Assembly: GCF_000719285.1 (NCBI RefSeq)
Contig: NZ_JOFS01000020.1
Location: 62,001-126,000, forward strand
DNA: 64,000 nt
Direction of reading: 5' to 3'
Source of the DNA: Streptomyces bicolor
Lineage (GTDB): Bacteria; Actinomycetota; Actinomycetes; Streptomycetales; Streptomycetaceae
The notes below the pieces were generated by a model. It saw only the letters and a program-made list of their open reading frames with translations, was not told the origin of the DNA and did no database searches. Position numbers and translations under genes: made by a program. This document shows, one piece after another, positions 23,221 through 31,614 of this stretch; positions within the stretch are counted from its first letter, which is position 1, and every line of letters begins with the position of its first letter.

Positions 23221-23238
23221 CCTCCAGGAGCACGCCTC

Positions 23239-25281
23239 GTGTATCAGCCTGCCGAAAACCAGCCCAAGGTCAGTCTCGCGCAGTCGTCCCCCACCGTCGG
23301 CACGTTCCGCGAGCGGGACGGCGCGCTCGAGTGGAGCGGCCGCCAGGAGACCGTTCGCGTCGAGCCATGGGGGCCGGACGCAGTCCGGGTGCGTACCCGG
23401 CTCGGTGGACCGATCCTCGACGGGCTGCCGGGTGCCCTTCTGGACGAGCCTGCGGCCACGGCGAGCTCGGTCAAGATCGGTGACGCAGAGGCGCAGTTGA
23501 CGGTGGGCGCCCTGACCGTTCACGTCGACGCCGAGGGCCTGATCCGCTTCGTGCGCACGGATGACTCCGCCGAGCTCCTCGCAGAGGCTCGCGCCCACTT
23601 CTGGTGGCCGGGACCGCGCCTGTACACCGCCGTCGGCAACGGCTACCACCGCCTGGAGCAGCGCTTCGCCGCGTACGACGACGAGAAGCTGTACGGCCTC
23701 GGCCAGCACCAGCACGGACGGTTCGACCAGAAGGGCCTGGTCCTCGACCTCGTCCAGCGCAACGCCGAGGTCGGCATCCCGGTCCTGTCCTCCAGCCGCG
23801 GCTACACGCTGCTGTGGAACAACCCGGCGATCGGCCGCGTGGAGCTCGCGCACAACGGCACCCGGTGGGTCGCCGACTCCGCCCGCCAGATCGACTACTG
23901 GATCACCGCGGGCACCCCGGCCGACGGCCAGCGCCGCTACAGCGCGGTGACCGGCCGTACGCCGATGCTGCCTCAGTGGGCGGCGGGCTTCTGGCAGTGC
24001 AAGCTGCGCTACCGCACCCAGGACGAACTCCTCGCCGTGGCACGGGAGTACAAGCGCCGCGGTCTGCCGATCTCCGCGATCGTCTGCGACTTCTTCCACT
24101 GGACGCACCTCGGCGAGTGGAAGTTCGACCCGAAGGAGTGGCCGGACCCGGCGGCGATGGTGCGTGAGCTGGACGAGCTCGGCATCAAGCTGGTGGTCAG
24201 TGTCTGGCCTTCGGTCTCGCCGCTCTCCGAGAACCACCCCGTCATGGAGCAGCGCGGCTACTTCATCGGCACCCAGTACGGGCCGATGGCGCACGCCGAC
24301 TGGCCCGACAAGGAGGTGGCCTCCACCGTGCAGGTGGCGTTCTACGACGCCACCAACCCGGATGCCCGCGAGTTCGTGTGGTCGCGGGTGCGGGACAACT
24401 ACCTTGTCCCGTACGGCATCACCGCCTTCTGGCTGGACGCCTGCGAGCCGGAGCTGAAGCCCGGCTTCCAGGAGAACCTGCGCTACTGGTCGGGCCCCGG
24501 CCTGGAGGTCGGCAACAGCTACCCGGCCGAGAACTCCCGCACCTTCTACGAGGGCCTGCGCGCGTCCGGCGAGGACGAGGTGATCACCCTCAACCGCTCG
24601 GCCTGGGCGGGCAGCCAGCGCTACGGCGCCGCCCTGTGGTCCGGCGACATCGGCACCGACTTCCCGACCCTGCGCCGCCAGATCGCCGCCGGACTCAACA
24701 CCGCGCTGTCCGGCATCCCCTGGTGGAACACCGACATCGGCGGCTTCCACGGCGGCGACCCGGACGACCCGGCGTACCGCGAGGTGATGGTCCGCTGGTT
24801 CCAGTTCGGCGCCCTGTCCCCGCTGATGCGCCTGCACGGCTTCCGCGACCCGGGCATGCCGCTCGGCCCGGAGATGACCGGCGGTCCGAACGAGGTGTGG
24901 TCGTACGGCGAGGAGGCCGGCGCGATCCTGGAGAAGTACCTGCGGCTGCGCGAGCGCCTGAAGCCGTACGTGCTCGAGGTCATGCGGGAGGCCCACGAGG
25001 AGGGCCTGCCGGTGATGCGGCCGCTGTTCCTGGAGTTCCCGGAGGACCAGGCGGCCTGGTCGGTGGACGACGCCTACCTCTTCGGCCGCGATCTGCTGGT
25101 CGCGCCGGTGCTGACGGCGGGCGCGACGGCCCGCACGGCGTATCTCCCGGCGGGCGCCGACTGGACGGACGCGTGGACCGGTGAGACGTACGAGGGCGGT
25201 ACGACCGTGACGGTCGACGCCCCGCTGGACCGCATCCCGCTGTTCCTGCGGGACGGGGCGCGGCTGCCTGTAGCGGAGTAG
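23239..25281 (+). CDS. GH31 family glycosidase, probable alpha-xylosidase
   Basis: Predicted to remove the non-reducing alpha-1,6-xylose from xyloglucan oligosaccharides. The 680-aa product has the N-terminal beta-sandwich (LYGLGQHQHGRFDQKG), a TIM barrel with the nucleophile in FWLDACEPEL and the acid/base in LWSGDIGTDF, and C-terminal beta domains. CDFFHWTHLGEWKFDP resembles the substrate-site segment of alpha-xylosidases more than alpha-glucosidases, but specificity is inference. No signal peptide, so it should act in the cytoplasm. The GTG at 23239 follows AGGAG; the same frame is open far upstream but is not coding there. Terminated at 25289-25332. Confidence 0.88.
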   Translation: MYQPAENQPKVSLAQSSPTVGTFRERDGALEWSGRQETVRVEPWGPDAVRVRTRLGGPILDGLPGALLDEPAATASSVKIGDAEAQLTVGALTVHVDAEGLIRFVRTDDSAELLAEARAHFWWPGPRLYTAVGNGYHRLEQRFAAYDDEKLYGLGQHQHGRFDQKGLVLDLVQRNAEVGIPVLSSSRGYTLLWNNPAIGRVELAHNGTRWVADSARQIDYWITAGTPADGQRRYSAVTGRTPMLPQWAAGFWQCKLRYRTQDELLAVAREYKRRGLPISAIVCDFFHWTHLGEWKFDPKEWPDPAAMVRELDELGIKLVVSVWPSVSPLSENHPVMEQRGYFIGTQYGPMAHADWPDKEVASTVQVAFYDATNPDAREFVWSRVRDNYLVPYGITAFWLDACEPELKPGFQENLRYWSGPGLEVGNSYPAENSRTFYEGLRASGEDEVITLNRSAWAGSQRYGAALWSGDIGTDFPTLRRQIAAGLNTALSGIPWWNTDIGGFHGGDPDDPAYREVMVRWFQFGALSPLMRLHGFRDPGMPLGPEMTGGPNEVWSYGEEAGAILEKYLRLRERLKPYVLEVMREAHEEGLPVMRPLFLEFPEDQAAWSVDDAYLFGRDLLVAPVLTAGATARTAYLPAGADWTDAWTGETYEGGTTVTVDAPLDRIPLFLRDGARLPVAE

Positions 25282-25288
25282 CCGTGCG

Positions 25289-25332
25289 GGAGGGGGTGGC
25301 CGGCGGGTGGAGGTCTTCCGGCCACCCCCTCC
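25289..25332 (+). terminator. Terminator after lacI-GH31
   Basis: GGAGGGGGTGGCCGG at 25289-25303 pairs perfectly over 15 bp with 25318-25332 around a 14-nt loop, 7 bp past the GH31 stop. It isolates the downstream sulfotransferase gene. Confidence 0.8.
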
Positions 25333-25389
25333 GCATGTTCGGCCAACTTCCTTACGGCCTCGGCCAGTTCGACGAGATAGGTTCCCTGC

Positions 25390-26577
25390 ATGTCCTCGTC
25401 TCCGCTCACTCTCACCCTCGCCAATGCGCTGCTGCGCCCCGGCTTCGGCTCCCGGCGCGATCCCGACCGGGTCTTCGACAGGATCGCCGCGGAAGCCGGG
25501 GAGGCGCCCGGTGACGAGCAGTTCGTCGACGGCTTCCGTTCGCTGCTGGGCTGGTGGGCGAAGGCCGAACGGCTCACGCCGGTCGGCTGGCAGTCGGCGC
25601 AGGCGCATGTACGCCGGCATCTCGCCAACCGGGCCCGCATCCGGCGGCTGATCGCCGAGCACCCGGAGATCGAGCGGGAGCCGGTCGAGAAGCCGGTGTT
25701 CGTGGTGGGGCTGCCGCGCACCGCGACCACGGTCACGCACGCCGTCCTGTCGCTGTCGGACGATCACCGCAGCCCGCTGCTGTGGGAACTGCTGGCGCCC
25801 GACCTGGAGTTGCCGCCCCGGCAGCGGCGGAAGGCGATCACGACCGGGCGTCGGATGGTCCAGGGCACGGACCTCTTCGCGCCGCGCTTCCGGGACATCC
25901 ACGCGATGGTGGCCGAGGGTCCGGAGGAGTGCACGTTCGCGCTCCCGCACGCCCTGATGCCGTTCTCCCAGGCCCGTATCCCCGAGTACCGGGACTGGCA
26001 CTGCGCGCGGGACTTCGTCCCCGACTACCGGTATCTCAAACAGGTCTACCAGGTCTTGCAGTACGGCCGTCCGCGCCGCCGCTGGGTGCTGAAGTCCCCC
26101 ATGCACCTGGAGAACCTGGACGCCCTGCGCACGGTGTTCCCCGACGCCACGATCGTCTGGTGCCACCGTGACCCGGTCACCGCCGTGGCGTCCTTCTGCA
26201 GCCTGATCGAGCACGGCATGGCCGTCAGCTCCCGCCCGCTCGACCTGCCCGGCATCGGCGCCACCTGGCTCGGCCTGTTGAGCCGGGCCATGACGCGCGG
26301 CATGGCGGCCCGTGCCGCCATCCCCCCGGAGCAGTTGGTGGACGCCCCGTACTCCTGGCTCGGCTCCGATCCGGCCGCCGGCGCCCCCAAGCTGTACTCG
26401 GCCGTCGGCGCCCGCTGGACCGACGCCGAGGCGGCCAGGCTGCCCGAGGCCGTCGCCCGCCCGAAGGGCAGCCGCCCGCACCGGTACGACCTGGCCCGCT
26501 ACGGCCTGACCCGTGCCGAGGTCGAGTCGGCCTTCGCCGGCTACAACGCGCTGCGGGCCGAGGTCGACCGCGCCTGA
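25390..26577 (+). CDS. Sulfotransferase family protein
   Basis: The 395-aa product has the PAPS-binding loop VFVVGLPRTATTVTH (5'-PSB loop), a central helical acceptor region, and the 3'-phosphate-binding segment RRWVLKSPMHLENLDALRTVFPDATIVWCHRDPVT. Members of this bacterial group transfer sulfate to small molecules, and the acceptor here is unknown. The ATG at 25390 is the likely start. It sits between two parts of the xyloglucan locus but is cut off by a terminator and carries no operator, and its stop faces the GH12 gene with 35 bp between. Confidence 0.85.
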   Translation: MSSSPLTLTLANALLRPGFGSRRDPDRVFDRIAAEAGEAPGDEQFVDGFRSLLGWWAKAERLTPVGWQSAQAHVRRHLANRARIRRLIAEHPEIEREPVEKPVFVVGLPRTATTVTHAVLSLSDDHRSPLLWELLAPDLELPPRQRRKAITTGRRMVQGTDLFAPRFRDIHAMVAEGPEECTFALPHALMPFSQARIPEYRDWHCARDFVPDYRYLKQVYQVLQYGRPRRRWVLKSPMHLENLDALRTVFPDATIVWCHRDPVTAVASFCSLIEHGMAVSSRPLDLPGIGATWLGLLSRAMTRGMAARAAIPPEQLVDAPYSWLGSDPAAGAPKLYSAVGARWTDAEAARLPEAVARPKGSRPHRYDLARYGLTRAEVESAFAGYNALRAEVDRA

Positions 26578-26612
26578 GGAGGACGCGGACCGACCCCGGC
26601 CCTGATGTCGCA

Positions 26613-27329
26613 TCAGCCACCGTTGATGGTCAGGTTGTTGGTGTTGAAGTTGAGTCCGCCGGACGACGAGGTGATCTCATAGCCGAACTGGACGTCACCG
26701 ATGGTCTCGTTGCTGGACATCCAGCCCTTGGTGTAGGCGAGCCACTGGAGGATCGGCTTGATGTCCACCGTGCCGGAGTTGGAGTCGGATGTCCGCAGGA
26801 ACGAGAACACCTGGTTCGCCCCGTTGGTGCCCCGGTAGACGTTCCAGTTGTGGCCGCCGAGCGTGACGGTGCTGTCGTAGCCGCCGATCGGGCCGACGGC
26901 TCCGTTGTGGTTGACCCAGAGCATGATCTCGTACTGGTGGTCGGTGTCCCAGATGTCGTACGCCGTGTTGTACGCGCCGGACGACGGGACGCTGACGTTG
27001 TAGTCGCTGGTGAGCCAGCCGAGAGACGCGATCGACTTGTTGATCGCCTTCGTCGAGTTGGGGTAGGACTTGATGCCGCCGGTGTTGGGGTGGTTGGCCC
27101 AGACACCCCAGTTGGTGCCGGAGTTGGCCCAGGTGCATTGGCTACCGGCGCCGGAGCCCCAGATGTTGTTGTAGAGCGTGTAGCCGTTCAGGTTCGTGCT
27201 GCCCCACTGGTCGCAGGTGTTCCAGACGGCGGCCGAGGCGGGGGCGGAGGCGAGTCCGACGGTCGCGCCGAGGGCCATCGCCGGGGCCAGCACCGCCATG
27301 GTTATCTTGCGCAGTGCGCTCTTTGCCAT
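26613..27329 (-). CDS. Secreted GH12 endo-beta-1,4-glucanase / xyloglucanase
   Basis: The 238-aa product has a signal peptide (MAKSALRKITMAVLAP to about ASA-AVWNTC, cut near residue 33) and one GH12 beta-jelly-roll domain. The nucleophile Glu is in YEIMLWVNHNG and the acid/base Glu in VQFGYEITSS. GH12 enzymes cut beta-1,4-glucan or xyloglucan, and the neighbours favour xyloglucan. No carbohydrate-binding module is attached. The ATG at 27329 follows AAGGGA; the frame also runs upstream into the GH95 gene. It is the last gene of the minus-strand transporter-hydrolase cluster, 38 bp after GH95. Confidence 0.9.
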   Translation of the reverse strand: MAKSALRKITMAVLAPAMALGATVGLASAPASAAVWNTCDQWGSTNLNGYTLYNNIWGSGAGSQCTWANSGTNWGVWANHPNTGGIKSYPNSTKAINKSIASLGWLTSDYNVSVPSSGAYNTAYDIWDTDHQYEIMLWVNHNGAVGPIGGYDSTVTLGGHNWNVYRGTNGANQVFSFLRTSDSNSGTVDIKPILQWLAYTKGWMSSNETIGDVQFGYEITSSSGGLNFNTNNLTINGG

Positions 27330-27367
27330 GGTGTCCCTTTCCATGGGTGGGGGGAAATGCGGGGGGA

Positions 27368-29623
27368 TTACCACGCCCCCAACGCGAGGACGTGGTCTTC
27401 TCCGGCGACGAGGTCGAGCGGCTGTGTGTCGCCGTCGTCGCCGGATGAAGTCCGGATTTCGACGCGGACGGTGCGGGACGGCCTCACGACCGCCGTCGCC
27501 CCGTCGCGCGTCCAGCTCAGATCGACCTCCGCGCCGAACCGCGTGCGTACGCCCCGGAGGCGGCCCTCCGGGAGGGTGGGGGGCAGCGCGGGCAGCAGGA
27601 CCAGGCGGTCCGGGGTCGACTGCACGAGCATCTCGATCAGTACGGCGGGCAGGGTGTGCGCGGCGTCCGCGTTGTAGACGCTGCGGTTCGGGTAGTGGGA
27701 GCTCATCAGGGAGGCGTGGAAGAAGTCGCCGCCCAGGACCTGGTCGAGGGCTTGGGCGACCCGGTCGGCGTCCCGGAGGCGGGCCGCGATCAGGGCGTGG
27801 TGGAGGTGGCCGTGCGCGGAGTCGTTCTCGGCGCCCCGCAGTTCGAGGGCGCGGTGGGCGGCCGCCGCGAGGTGGGGGGTGTCGTACGGGGTGATCTCGT
27901 CGAGCGGCCAGACGCCGTAGAGGTGGCTGAGGTGACGGTGGTCGTAGGTGTCCGCCAGGCCGGGCCAGGCCCATTCGGCGAGGGCGCCGTCCTCGTTGAT
28001 CCGGTGCGGGGGGAGGCGGTCGGCGAGGGCGCGCCAGCGGCCGGCGTCCGGGGTGTCCGGGTGGTACTGGGCGGCCGTGAGCAGGGCGTGCCGGGCCGCG
28101 GAGAGGTCCATGGCGGCGTTGATCGTGCCCCAGCTCGCGTTGGCCGGGCGGTTCTCGGGTGAGTAGGAGGGGACGACGACGAGATGCCCGTCGTCGTCGG
28201 TCCGGGTGAGGAAGTCCTCGTAGAACCTGGCCAGTTCGGCGAGGACGGCGGCGGTGCGCGGGTCGCGGTCGCCGCGTGTCTCGTCGTGGTCGACGAGGGG
28301 CTTGAGCAGCCAGTCGGTACCGGCGGTCCACAGGTGAAGGGGGTACTCGCGGTTGAAGTGGTAGAGGTGCCCGGACTCGCCGTCGGTGTGGGCGGGGGCC
28401 ACGACGCCACGGGTGCCGAAGATCGCGCGGGCGTTGTCACGCCAGTGGGCCACCTGGCCGTGGATCAGGGTGGCGTGGGCCTCCGTGACCTCCGGGAGCG
28501 CGGCTGCGGCGGCCGATGCGGTCTGGAGGTTGAGGTTGGCGTCGGTGGTGAAGGCGCCCGACCACGCCGTGTCCCAGTCGCCGGTCCACAGGCCGGTCAG
28601 GCGGGGCGGGAGCATGCCGGAGGCGGAGAGGAGGTGGTAGCGGCCCGCTGCGAAGAGGCGTTCCAGGAGGGCCGGACTCTTGGTGCGGCTGACCAACTCC
28701 GACCCGGGCAGAGCGCGTTCGGCGGGGTTCGCGCACAGGTCGAGGGTCACGCGTTCGTAGGCGGCGCGGTGGAGCAGGGTGTGGCGGTCGAGGAGGTGGG
28801 CGAACGCGCCGGACTCGGTGAGCAGGTCGTGCAGGGCTTCGACGTGGGTCGCCGTGTCCAGTTCGCCGATGTGTCGCACGACCCGGGTCAGGAGGAGGAC
28901 GGATGCGGCTCCGGTGACGCGTGCGCCCGGCGGGACGAGCGCGGTACGGCCGCCCGTCGGCACGACCAGGGTCATGCCGGTGTAGGCACGGTCGCTGTCG
29001 GGGTAGCGGACGCGGAGGGTGAGGAGGGCCCCCTCGGAGGCGCGGACGATGCTCTGGCCGACCATGAGTGCGGCGGGGGCGCCCGGGAGCCGGTGGTCGA
29101 GGGTGACGACGAGGTCGGCCGCCTCGACCTGCTGGACGACCACGTCGTCCGCGCGGGAGACGAAGACCCGGCTGCTCCAGTCCGTGCACTGCGCGTGCGT
29201 GATGCCGGTGGCGAAGTCGACGGACCGGCGGTAGCCGGAGGTGTCGGCGGCCGGGCGGCGCAGTCGTATCTGGAAGGCGGGATGGAAGGGCTGCACCCAC
29301 TGCAGCTCCCGCCCGTCGGTGAAGCGCTCGGCCGCTGTCACGTCTCCGGCGAGCAACTTGTCCTGGAGGGACGGGAGTTCGGCGGCGAGCGCGGGCGGAC
29401 GAGCGTGTTCGCCGCCGTTGGGGCGGACCAGGGTGTGGTGGTTCACAATCACCCGGTCGTCGTTCGGATCACCGAACACCATGACGCCGTGCCGGCCGTT
29501 CCCGCTCAGGAACGCGTCCTCCCAGCGGCCGGCGGGGGCGGGTTCCCAGGTGCCGTGCACGGGGGCGGTCGGCTCGGACGCCGGGGATACGGGGCTGGGA
29601 CTGCCGGGGCTCGTAGGGCTCAT
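27368..29623 (-). CDS. GH95 family alpha-L-fucosidase
   Basis: Predicted inverting alpha-1,2-L-fucosidase removing fucose from xyloglucan side chains. The 751-aa product has the GH95 N-domain (AFLSGNGRHGVMVFGDP, LVRPNGGEH), the (alpha/alpha)6 barrel with TTDANLNLQTASA in place of the usual LNINLQ segment, HRHLSHLYGVWP, and the C-terminal IEMLVQSTPDRLVLLPALPPTLPEGRLRGVRTR. No signal peptide, so it acts on imported oligosaccharides. The ATG at 29623 overlaps the GH42 stop by 4 bp. Alternative activity within GH95: alpha-L-galactosidase. Confidence 0.88.
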   Translation of the reverse strand: MSPTSPGSPSPVSPASEPTAPVHGTWEPAPAGRWEDAFLSGNGRHGVMVFGDPNDDRVIVNHHTLVRPNGGEHARPPALAAELPSLQDKLLAGDVTAAERFTDGRELQWVQPFHPAFQIRLRRPAADTSGYRRSVDFATGITHAQCTDWSSRVFVSRADDVVVQQVEAADLVVTLDHRLPGAPAALMVGQSIVRASEGALLTLRVRYPDSDRAYTGMTLVVPTGGRTALVPPGARVTGAASVLLLTRVVRHIGELDTATHVEALHDLLTESGAFAHLLDRHTLLHRAAYERVTLDLCANPAERALPGSELVSRTKSPALLERLFAAGRYHLLSASGMLPPRLTGLWTGDWDTAWSGAFTTDANLNLQTASAAAAALPEVTEAHATLIHGQVAHWRDNARAIFGTRGVVAPAHTDGESGHLYHFNREYPLHLWTAGTDWLLKPLVDHDETRGDRDPRTAAVLAELARFYEDFLTRTDDDGHLVVVPSYSPENRPANASWGTINAAMDLSAARHALLTAAQYHPDTPDAGRWRALADRLPPHRINEDGALAEWAWPGLADTYDHRHLSHLYGVWPLDEITPYDTPHLAAAAHRALELRGAENDSAHGHLHHALIAARLRDADRVAQALDQVLGGDFFHASLMSSHYPNRSVYNADAAHTLPAVLIEMLVQSTPDRLVLLPALPPTLPEGRLRGVRTRFGAEVDLSWTRDGATAVVRPSRTVRVEIRTSSGDDGDTQPLDLVAGEDHVLALGAW

Positions 29624-31614
29624 GGCGCCAACTCCAGCACGGCAACCCCGTACCGGCCCAATTCCATGGTGTCGGTGACGTCCGCGCCGGTCAGCAGGTC
29701 GCGGTGGCGGCCCGGCACCGGCACGGTGACGCCGTCGCGCCCATGGTTGAGCAGGAACAGCAGCCCGCCCCGCCGTACGGCCTCCACCCCGGCCGGGAGC
29801 CCCGCGAGGGTCGGCCGTACGCCTGCTTCAGCGGCGATGTCGACGAGGAGCGTGCGCAACACGTGCGGCTCGGGGAGGGTCGAGACGTACCAGGCGCGGC
29901 CCTTGCGCAGGACGGCCGGGAGTCCGTCCAACTCGCCGCCCTTGTAAGGGATGACGGCCTCCACGTCGTCCGCCGCCTCGATCTCCTCGGACCACAGGGT
30001 CCCGTGGAAGCCCTCGACGTCGGCCTTCTCGCCCGCGTCGAGCGGCCACCACTCGTGCAGCACGCGGATGCCGAACAGCTCGCGCAGCCGTACGTCCATC
30101 CCACCGGGACGCACACGGTCGTCCTCGTCGGCGATACCGGTCTGGAAGCCGGCGACGAGGGTGCCGCCTGCGTTGACGTACGCGACGAGGTTGCCGATCG
30201 CGGCGTCCGTCATCAGGTACAGCTGCGGGACGACGACCAGCTTGTAGGCGGACAGGTCGTGCTCGGGGTGGGCGAAGTCGACGGTGGTGTTCGCCTCCCA
30301 CAGGGCGCGGTGCCAGGCGCGGACGACCTGCGGATGGTCGGCCTCGGAGGACAGCCGCCCGTCCTGCTGGCTCGCCCACCAGGCGTTCCAGTCGAGGAGT
30401 AGGGCGACCTCGGCGGCCTCGACCCGGCTGTCGGCCACCTTCTCGCTCAACTGCGCGAGTTCGCCGCCGATCCGCTTGACCTCCTGGAAGGTACGGCCGT
30501 GCTCCCCGGCATGGCTGACCATCCCGGAGTGGAACTTCTCCGAGCCCTGCCGGGACTGCCGCCACTGGAAGTAGCAGACGGCGTCGGCGCCGCGGGCGAC
30601 GGCCTGGAGGGACCACAGGCGGTTGAGGCCGGCCGGTTTGGGGTGGTTGACCCCGCGCCAGTTGACCGGTCCGGCGGCCTGCTCCATGACCATCCAGGGT
30701 CCGCCGCGGGCCTGCGAGCGGGTCATGTCATGGACCAGCGCGCCGGACTGCCCGCCGAACGGATCCCTCGGGTCCGGATAGACGTCGATCGACACGACGT
30801 CCTCCTGCTCGGCCCAGGTCCAGGCGTCCAGGCCCTGCCACACCGCCATGAAGTTGGTGGTCACCGGGATGTGCGGGGTGTGCCGGGCGACGATGTCCCG
30901 TTCGGCGAGGTAGCACTCCAGCAGCGCGTCGGACGTGAACCGCTTGAAGTCCAGCACCTGCGTGGGGTTCTTCATGTAGTGCGCCCGGCGCGGCGGCAGG
31001 ACCTCATACCAGTCGCCGTAGCCCTGGCTCCAGAAGGCGGTCCCCCAGGCCTCGTTGAGCGCGTCGAGCGTGCCGTACCTGTTCTGCAGCCAGCGGCGGA
31101 AGGCGGCCTCGGCCTCGTCGCCCCAGTCATAGGTGCAGTACTCGTTGTTGATGTGCCACATCCGCAGGGCCGGGTGGCTGCCGTAGCGGGCGGCGAGGTC
31201 CTCGGTGATGGCGGCGGCGTAGCGGCGGTAGGTGGCGCTGGAGTGGGAGAAGTGCTGGCGGGAGCCCCACCACTCGGTGCGCCCGTCCTCGTCGCGCGGC
31301 AGTGTCTCGGGGTGCAGGCGCCCCATCCACGGCGGCGGCGAGGAGGTGGGCGTGGCGAGGACGACGCCGATGCCGCCTGCGTGCATCAGGTCCATCAGCC
31401 GGTCCAGCCAGCCGAAGTTCCGCTCCCCCGGCCGGGGTTCGAGCTTCGCCCAGGAGAAGACGCCGAGGGTGACCGAGTTGATCCCGGCCTCCTTCATCAG
31501 GCGGACGTCCTCGTGCCAGGTCTCCTCGGGCCACTGCTCCGGGTTGTAGTCGCCGCCGAAGAGGAGGCGGCCGCGGGTGGCGTCGGCGAGGGTCGGTCGT
31601 TGCGATTCGGGCAT
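29620..31614 (-). CDS. GH42 family beta-galactosidase
   Basis: Predicted to release beta-galactose from imported galactosylated oligosaccharides. The 664-aa product has the GH42 start (LLFGGDYNPEQWPEETW), acid/base Glu in MWHINNEYC, nucleophile Glu in GPWMVMEQAAG, the flavodoxin-like trimerisation domain (VVVPQLYLMTDAAIGNLVAYVNAGG) and a small C-terminal beta domain. No signal peptide. Its ATG shares one base with the GH74 stop (TGATG) and its stop overlaps the GH95 start, so three hydrolases are coupled. Confidence 0.92.
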   Translation of the reverse strand: MPESQRPTLADATRGRLLFGGDYNPEQWPEETWHEDVRLMKEAGINSVTLGVFSWAKLEPRPGERNFGWLDRLMDLMHAGGIGVVLATPTSSPPPWMGRLHPETLPRDEDGRTEWWGSRQHFSHSSATYRRYAAAITEDLAARYGSHPALRMWHINNEYCTYDWGDEAEAAFRRWLQNRYGTLDALNEAWGTAFWSQGYGDWYEVLPPRRAHYMKNPTQVLDFKRFTSDALLECYLAERDIVARHTPHIPVTTNFMAVWQGLDAWTWAEQEDVVSIDVYPDPRDPFGGQSGALVHDMTRSQARGGPWMVMEQAAGPVNWRGVNHPKPAGLNRLWSLQAVARGADAVCYFQWRQSRQGSEKFHSGMVSHAGEHGRTFQEVKRIGGELAQLSEKVADSRVEAAEVALLLDWNAWWASQQDGRLSSEADHPQVVRAWHRALWEANTTVDFAHPEHDLSAYKLVVVPQLYLMTDAAIGNLVAYVNAGGTLVAGFQTGIADEDDRVRPGGMDVRLRELFGIRVLHEWWPLDAGEKADVEGFHGTLWSEEIEAADDVEAVIPYKGGELDGLPAVLRKGRAWYVSTLPEPHVLRTLLVDIAAEAGVRPTLAGLPAGVEAVRRGGLLFLLNHGRDGVTVPVPGRHRDLLTGADVTDTMELGRYGVAVLELAP

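Noticed and set aside
20326..23238. Upstream part of a 1651-codon open plus-strand frame ending in the GH31 gene
   Set aside because: It runs antisense to the acyl-CoA dehydrogenase and through lacI in another frame; real GH31 sequence starts at 23239 behind AGGAG.
25390..26577. Sulfotransferase as a working part of the xyloglucan pathway
   Set aside because: Separate by terminator, no operator, and no known sulfation step in xyloglucan breakdown; kept only as an open question.
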